Part shown: positions 62,184 to 64,000 of the stretch, piece by piece
How the letters are laid out: every line of letters begins with the position of its first letter
Numbering within the stretch: position 1 is the first letter of the stretch
Assembly (NCBI RefSeq): GCF_045287255.1
Contig: NZ_CP137142.1
Span: forward strand, 620,001-684,000
Direction of reading: 5' to 3'
Source of the DNA: Henriciella sp045287255
Lineage (GTDB): Bacteria > Pseudomonadota > Alphaproteobacteria > Caulobacterales > Hyphomonadaceae
DNA: 64,000 bases
Notes under the pieces: generated by a model
The model's database searches: none
The model's input: only the letters and a program-made list of their open reading frames with translations
What the model was told of the DNA's origin: nothing
Translations under genes and position numbers: made by a program

Positions 62184-62974
62184 TGAGTGTAACGATCCAC
62201 CCCACGGCCATTGTTGAAGATGGCGCAAGCCTTGGCACGAATGTTACTGTGGGGGCTTATGCCCATGTTGGGGCAAACGCGAGTATTGGTGATGGATGCC
62301 ATATCCATCCCAAAGGTATGGTGGTTGGGCGCTCGACGCTTGGCGAAAATGTGCAGGTCCATCCCGGCGCTGTGATTGGCGGAGCACCGCAGGTTCTGGG
62401 CTATCAGGATAGTGAAGAGTCACGTCTTGAGATTGGCGACCGCACGACCCTGCGTGAGCATGTGACTGTGCATAGCGGTTCTCCGGAGCATGGCGGTCTG
62501 ACCAAGATTGGCAGTGATTGTTATTTCATGTCTCATACCCATGCGGCCCATGACTGCGTGATTGGAGACAAGAATGTCATCGCCAATAACACTCATATTG
62601 GCGGGCATGTGACGACGGGTGAGCAAGTCTGGATGGGGGGCGCTTGCGCCATCCATCAATTCTGCCGGATCGGCGATCATGCCTTTGTTGGTGGCGGGTC
62701 TATTCTGGTTGCGGATGTGATCCCGTTTGGCTCAGTTGTGGGTAATCATGCGCATCTGGCCGGACTAAACGTTGTTGGCCTGAAGCGGCGCGGATTTTCC
62801 AGAGAGACGATTAAGGCCATTCGGGCGGGCTATCGCATGCTCTATGCTCGCGAGGGGACGTTTACCGAGCGGCTTGAGGACACGGCACGGACGTTTTCTG
62901 ATGTGGCTGAAGTCATGCAGATCGTTGATTTCATTCGCAATAATAAGAACCGGGCCTTGTGCCTGCCACGCTAG
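62183..62974 (+). CDS. lpxA: UDP-N-acetylglucosamine O-acyltransferase
   Basis: First step of lipid A synthesis: transfers 3-hydroxyacyl from ACP to UDP-GlcNAc. 263 residues, beta-helix of hexapeptide repeats beginning IHPTAIVEDGASLG, catalytic histidine in AAHDCVIGDKNVIANN, and a C-terminal helical domain with LKRRGFSRETIKAIRAGYRML. One-base overlap with lpxD. Confidence 0.96.
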   Translation: MSVTIHPTAIVEDGASLGTNVTVGAYAHVGANASIGDGCHIHPKGMVVGRSTLGENVQVHPGAVIGGAPQVLGYQDSEESRLEIGDRTTLREHVTVHSGSPEHGGLTKIGSDCYFMSHTHAAHDCVIGDKNVIANNTHIGGHVTTGEQVWMGGACAIHQFCRIGDHAFVGGGSILVADVIPFGSVVGNHAHLAGLNVVGLKRRGFSRETIKAIRAGYRMLYAREGTFTERLEDTARTFSDVAEVMQIVDFIRNNKNRALCLPR

Positions 62975-62985
62975 GAGGTGGGGCG

Positions 62986-63828
62986 ATGACGTCACCTCTC
63001 GGATTGATTGCGGGCCTAGGTGAACTGCCCGTACAGATTGCTCAAGTGGCCACTGATCGCGAGCAGGGTGTCTATATCTTGCGCCTGAAAGGCTTTGAGG
63101 AGCCTGCGCTCGCAGAATACCCCGGAGAGGTGGTTGGCATTGCTGAAGTAGGCCGCATCCTGAAAGCGTTCAAAAAAGCTGGCTGCCAGCAAGTCTGCTT
63201 TGCCGGGATTGTAAAGCGCCCGGATTTCAAGGCCTTGAAGCCTGACCTTAAGGGGATGTCGCTATTGCCTAAAGTGCTCAGTGCGGCACGTAAGGGGGAT
63301 GATGCGTTGCTGCGTGTCTTGGTGGAAACGTTTGAAGGCGAGGGCTTTGAAGTGATCGGAGCGGACGAAGCTGCTGGAAATCTGAAGGCGGGTGGTGGCT
63401 TGCTTGCTGGTGAGCAACCCGATGAGGCAATGCTTGATGACCTTCGCAAGGGGGCGGCGATTGCCAGCGCAGTTGGACGGCTCGATATTGGTCAGGGCGC
63501 AATTGTTTGCGATGGTCTGGTTCTCTGCGTTGAGGCGCAGGAGGGAACCGATGCGATGCTCGCGCGCTGCGCAGAGCTTGATCCGAAACTCCTGGGCACG
63601 GCGCAGGCCCGGCGCGGCGTACTGGTTAAGCGACCAAAGCCGATACAGGAACGCCGGATTGATTTGCCGACAATTGGGATTGCCACACTTGAAGGTGCGG
63701 CACGCGCAGGGCTTGCCGGGATTGGGGTTGAGGCGAATGGCGCCTTGCTGATCGGCGGCGAAGCTCTGGTCCGACGCGCAGAGGAGCTTGGTCTCTTCCT
63801 CTATGGCTTTCCAGAGGATTGGGACTGA
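62986..63828 (+). CDS. lpxI: UDP-2,3-diacylglucosamine pyrophosphatase LpxI
   Basis: Hydrolyses UDP-2,3-diacylglucosamine to lipid X, the alphaproteobacterial counterpart of LpxH. 280 residues: starts PLGLIAGLGELPVQIA, has the GRILKAFKKAGCQQVCFAGIVKRPDF segment, and C-terminal KRPKPIQERRIDLPTIGIATLEGAARAGLAGI. ATG 62986 with AGGAGG upstream; the frame from 62959 would start inside lpxA. Stop overlaps lpxB by one base. Confidence 0.95.
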   Translation: MTSPLGLIAGLGELPVQIAQVATDREQGVYILRLKGFEEPALAEYPGEVVGIAEVGRILKAFKKAGCQQVCFAGIVKRPDFKALKPDLKGMSLLPKVLSAARKGDDALLRVLVETFEGEGFEVIGADEAAGNLKAGGGLLAGEQPDEAMLDDLRKGAAIASAVGRLDIGQGAIVCDGLVLCVEAQEGTDAMLARCAELDPKLLGTAQARRGVLVKRPKPIQERRIDLPTIGIATLEGAARAGLAGIGVEANGALLIGGEALVRRAEELGLFLYGFPEDWD

Positions 63829-64000
63829 TGGCCAAGGTCTATATGGTGGCCGCTGAACCCAGTGGGGATGTGCTGGCCGCCGAAGTGATCGATGAGTTGC
63901 GGGCTTTGCAGCCTGATATAGAGATTGTCGGTATTGGCCGGGAAGCGATGGTAGCGCGAGGTCTTGTCTCACCGATCGATACGACGCCGCTTTCGATCGT
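63828..64000 (+). CDS. lpxB: lipid A disaccharide synthase, 3' truncated by window edge
   Basis: First 57 codons only. The start AKVYMVAAEPSGDVLAAEVIDEL is the conserved LpxB opening (glycosyltransferase family 19, A-E-x-S-G-D), followed by VGIGREAMVARGL. Would condense lipid X with UDP-diacylglucosamine. Starts in the lpxI stop codon. Confidence 0.92.
   Translation, partial: MAKVYMVAAEPSGDVLAAEVIDELRALQPDIEIVGIGREAMVARGLVSPIDTTPLSI

Noticed and set aside
1..64000. tRNA genes, insertion sequences, CRISPR arrays or prophage
   Set aside because: Nothing resembling cloverleaf ends, transposases, regular spacer repeats or phage genes was seen in the gaps or frames.

Overview
The window is 64 kb of ordinary, densely packed chromosome from an alphaproteobacterium. 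The lineage is inferred from marker genes and gene order: a MipZ division-site ATPase beside panC, the cysG-DUF2849-cysI-DUF934-cysH order, a short prolyl-tRNA synthetase followed by a single LolC/E-type permease and LolD, a UrcA-family protein, a phasin, and the run rpsB-tsf-pyrH-frr-uppS-cdsA-dxr-rseP-bamA-skp-lpxD-lpxA-lpxI-lpxB. Moderate-to-high GC, outer-membrane biogenesis genes and a TPR/2OG-oxygenase suggest a Hyphomonadaceae/Caulobacterales-like or Parvularcula-like marine organism. I cannot fix the genus. No tRNA, rRNA, insertion sequence, prophage or CRISPR array is visible. No gap between genes exceeds 300 bases; the two largest are 25849-26064 and 41175-41382, about 210-215 bases each, and both carry inverted repeats.

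Layout. 1-1932: truncated gpmA, then purU and a deaminase-only ribD, overlapping by 4 bases. 1929-5419 (minus): a large membrane coiled-coil protein and an AbgT transporter. 5533-8557: crcB, rluC and a TPR/2OG-Fe(II) oxygenase, coupled by 4-base overlaps. 8622-10092: a MarR regulator under a perfect palindrome plus an S41 protease. 10094-11960 (minus): an isolated OppB/OppC permease pair. 12088-14542: a rhodanese-loop DUF442 protein, an ATP-grasp-like protein and a metallo-beta-lactamase-fold hydrolase. 14539-22091: DUF1499 membrane protein, GGDEF-EAL protein, acyl-CoA ligase, glycerophosphodiesterase lipoprotein, MFS transporter and a small Glyoxalase_8-like protein. 22140-25848 (minus): clpA, clpS, a second DUF1499 protein and a phasin with a readable promoter and operator. 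26065-29296: DD-carboxypeptidase, serine beta-lactamase-like hydrolase, and a ring-hydroxylase-like protein that lacks its Rieske centre.

29297-31587: mipZ with a small partner gene, divergent from panC. 31602-36826 (minus): the assimilatory sulfur operon cysG-DUF2849-GST-cysI-DUF934-cysH, divergent from a LysR regulator. 37880-41174 (minus): thioredoxin-like protein, lipoprotein, ACT-domain protein, purD, DUF6653-like protein. 41383-43818: UrcA protein, sterol-desaturase-family protein, membrane AraC regulator. 43892-50715: proS, lolC/E, lolD and dnaE. 50864-64000: the translation, isoprenoid, phospholipid, outer-membrane and lipid A cluster, in which lpxD runs straight into lpxA without fabZ. 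It is cut by the window end inside lpxB.

How the genes work together. The last 13 kb links translation (S2, EF-Ts, RRF), UMP supply, undecaprenyl-PP, CDP-diacylglycerol and MEP-pathway isoprenoid synthesis to envelope assembly (RseP, BamA, Skp, Lpx). The cys cluster makes siroheme, reduces APS to sulfite and sulfite to sulfide. The rest is mostly housekeeping with a few unusual small modules, described in the findings. None of them amounts to a clearly new large system.
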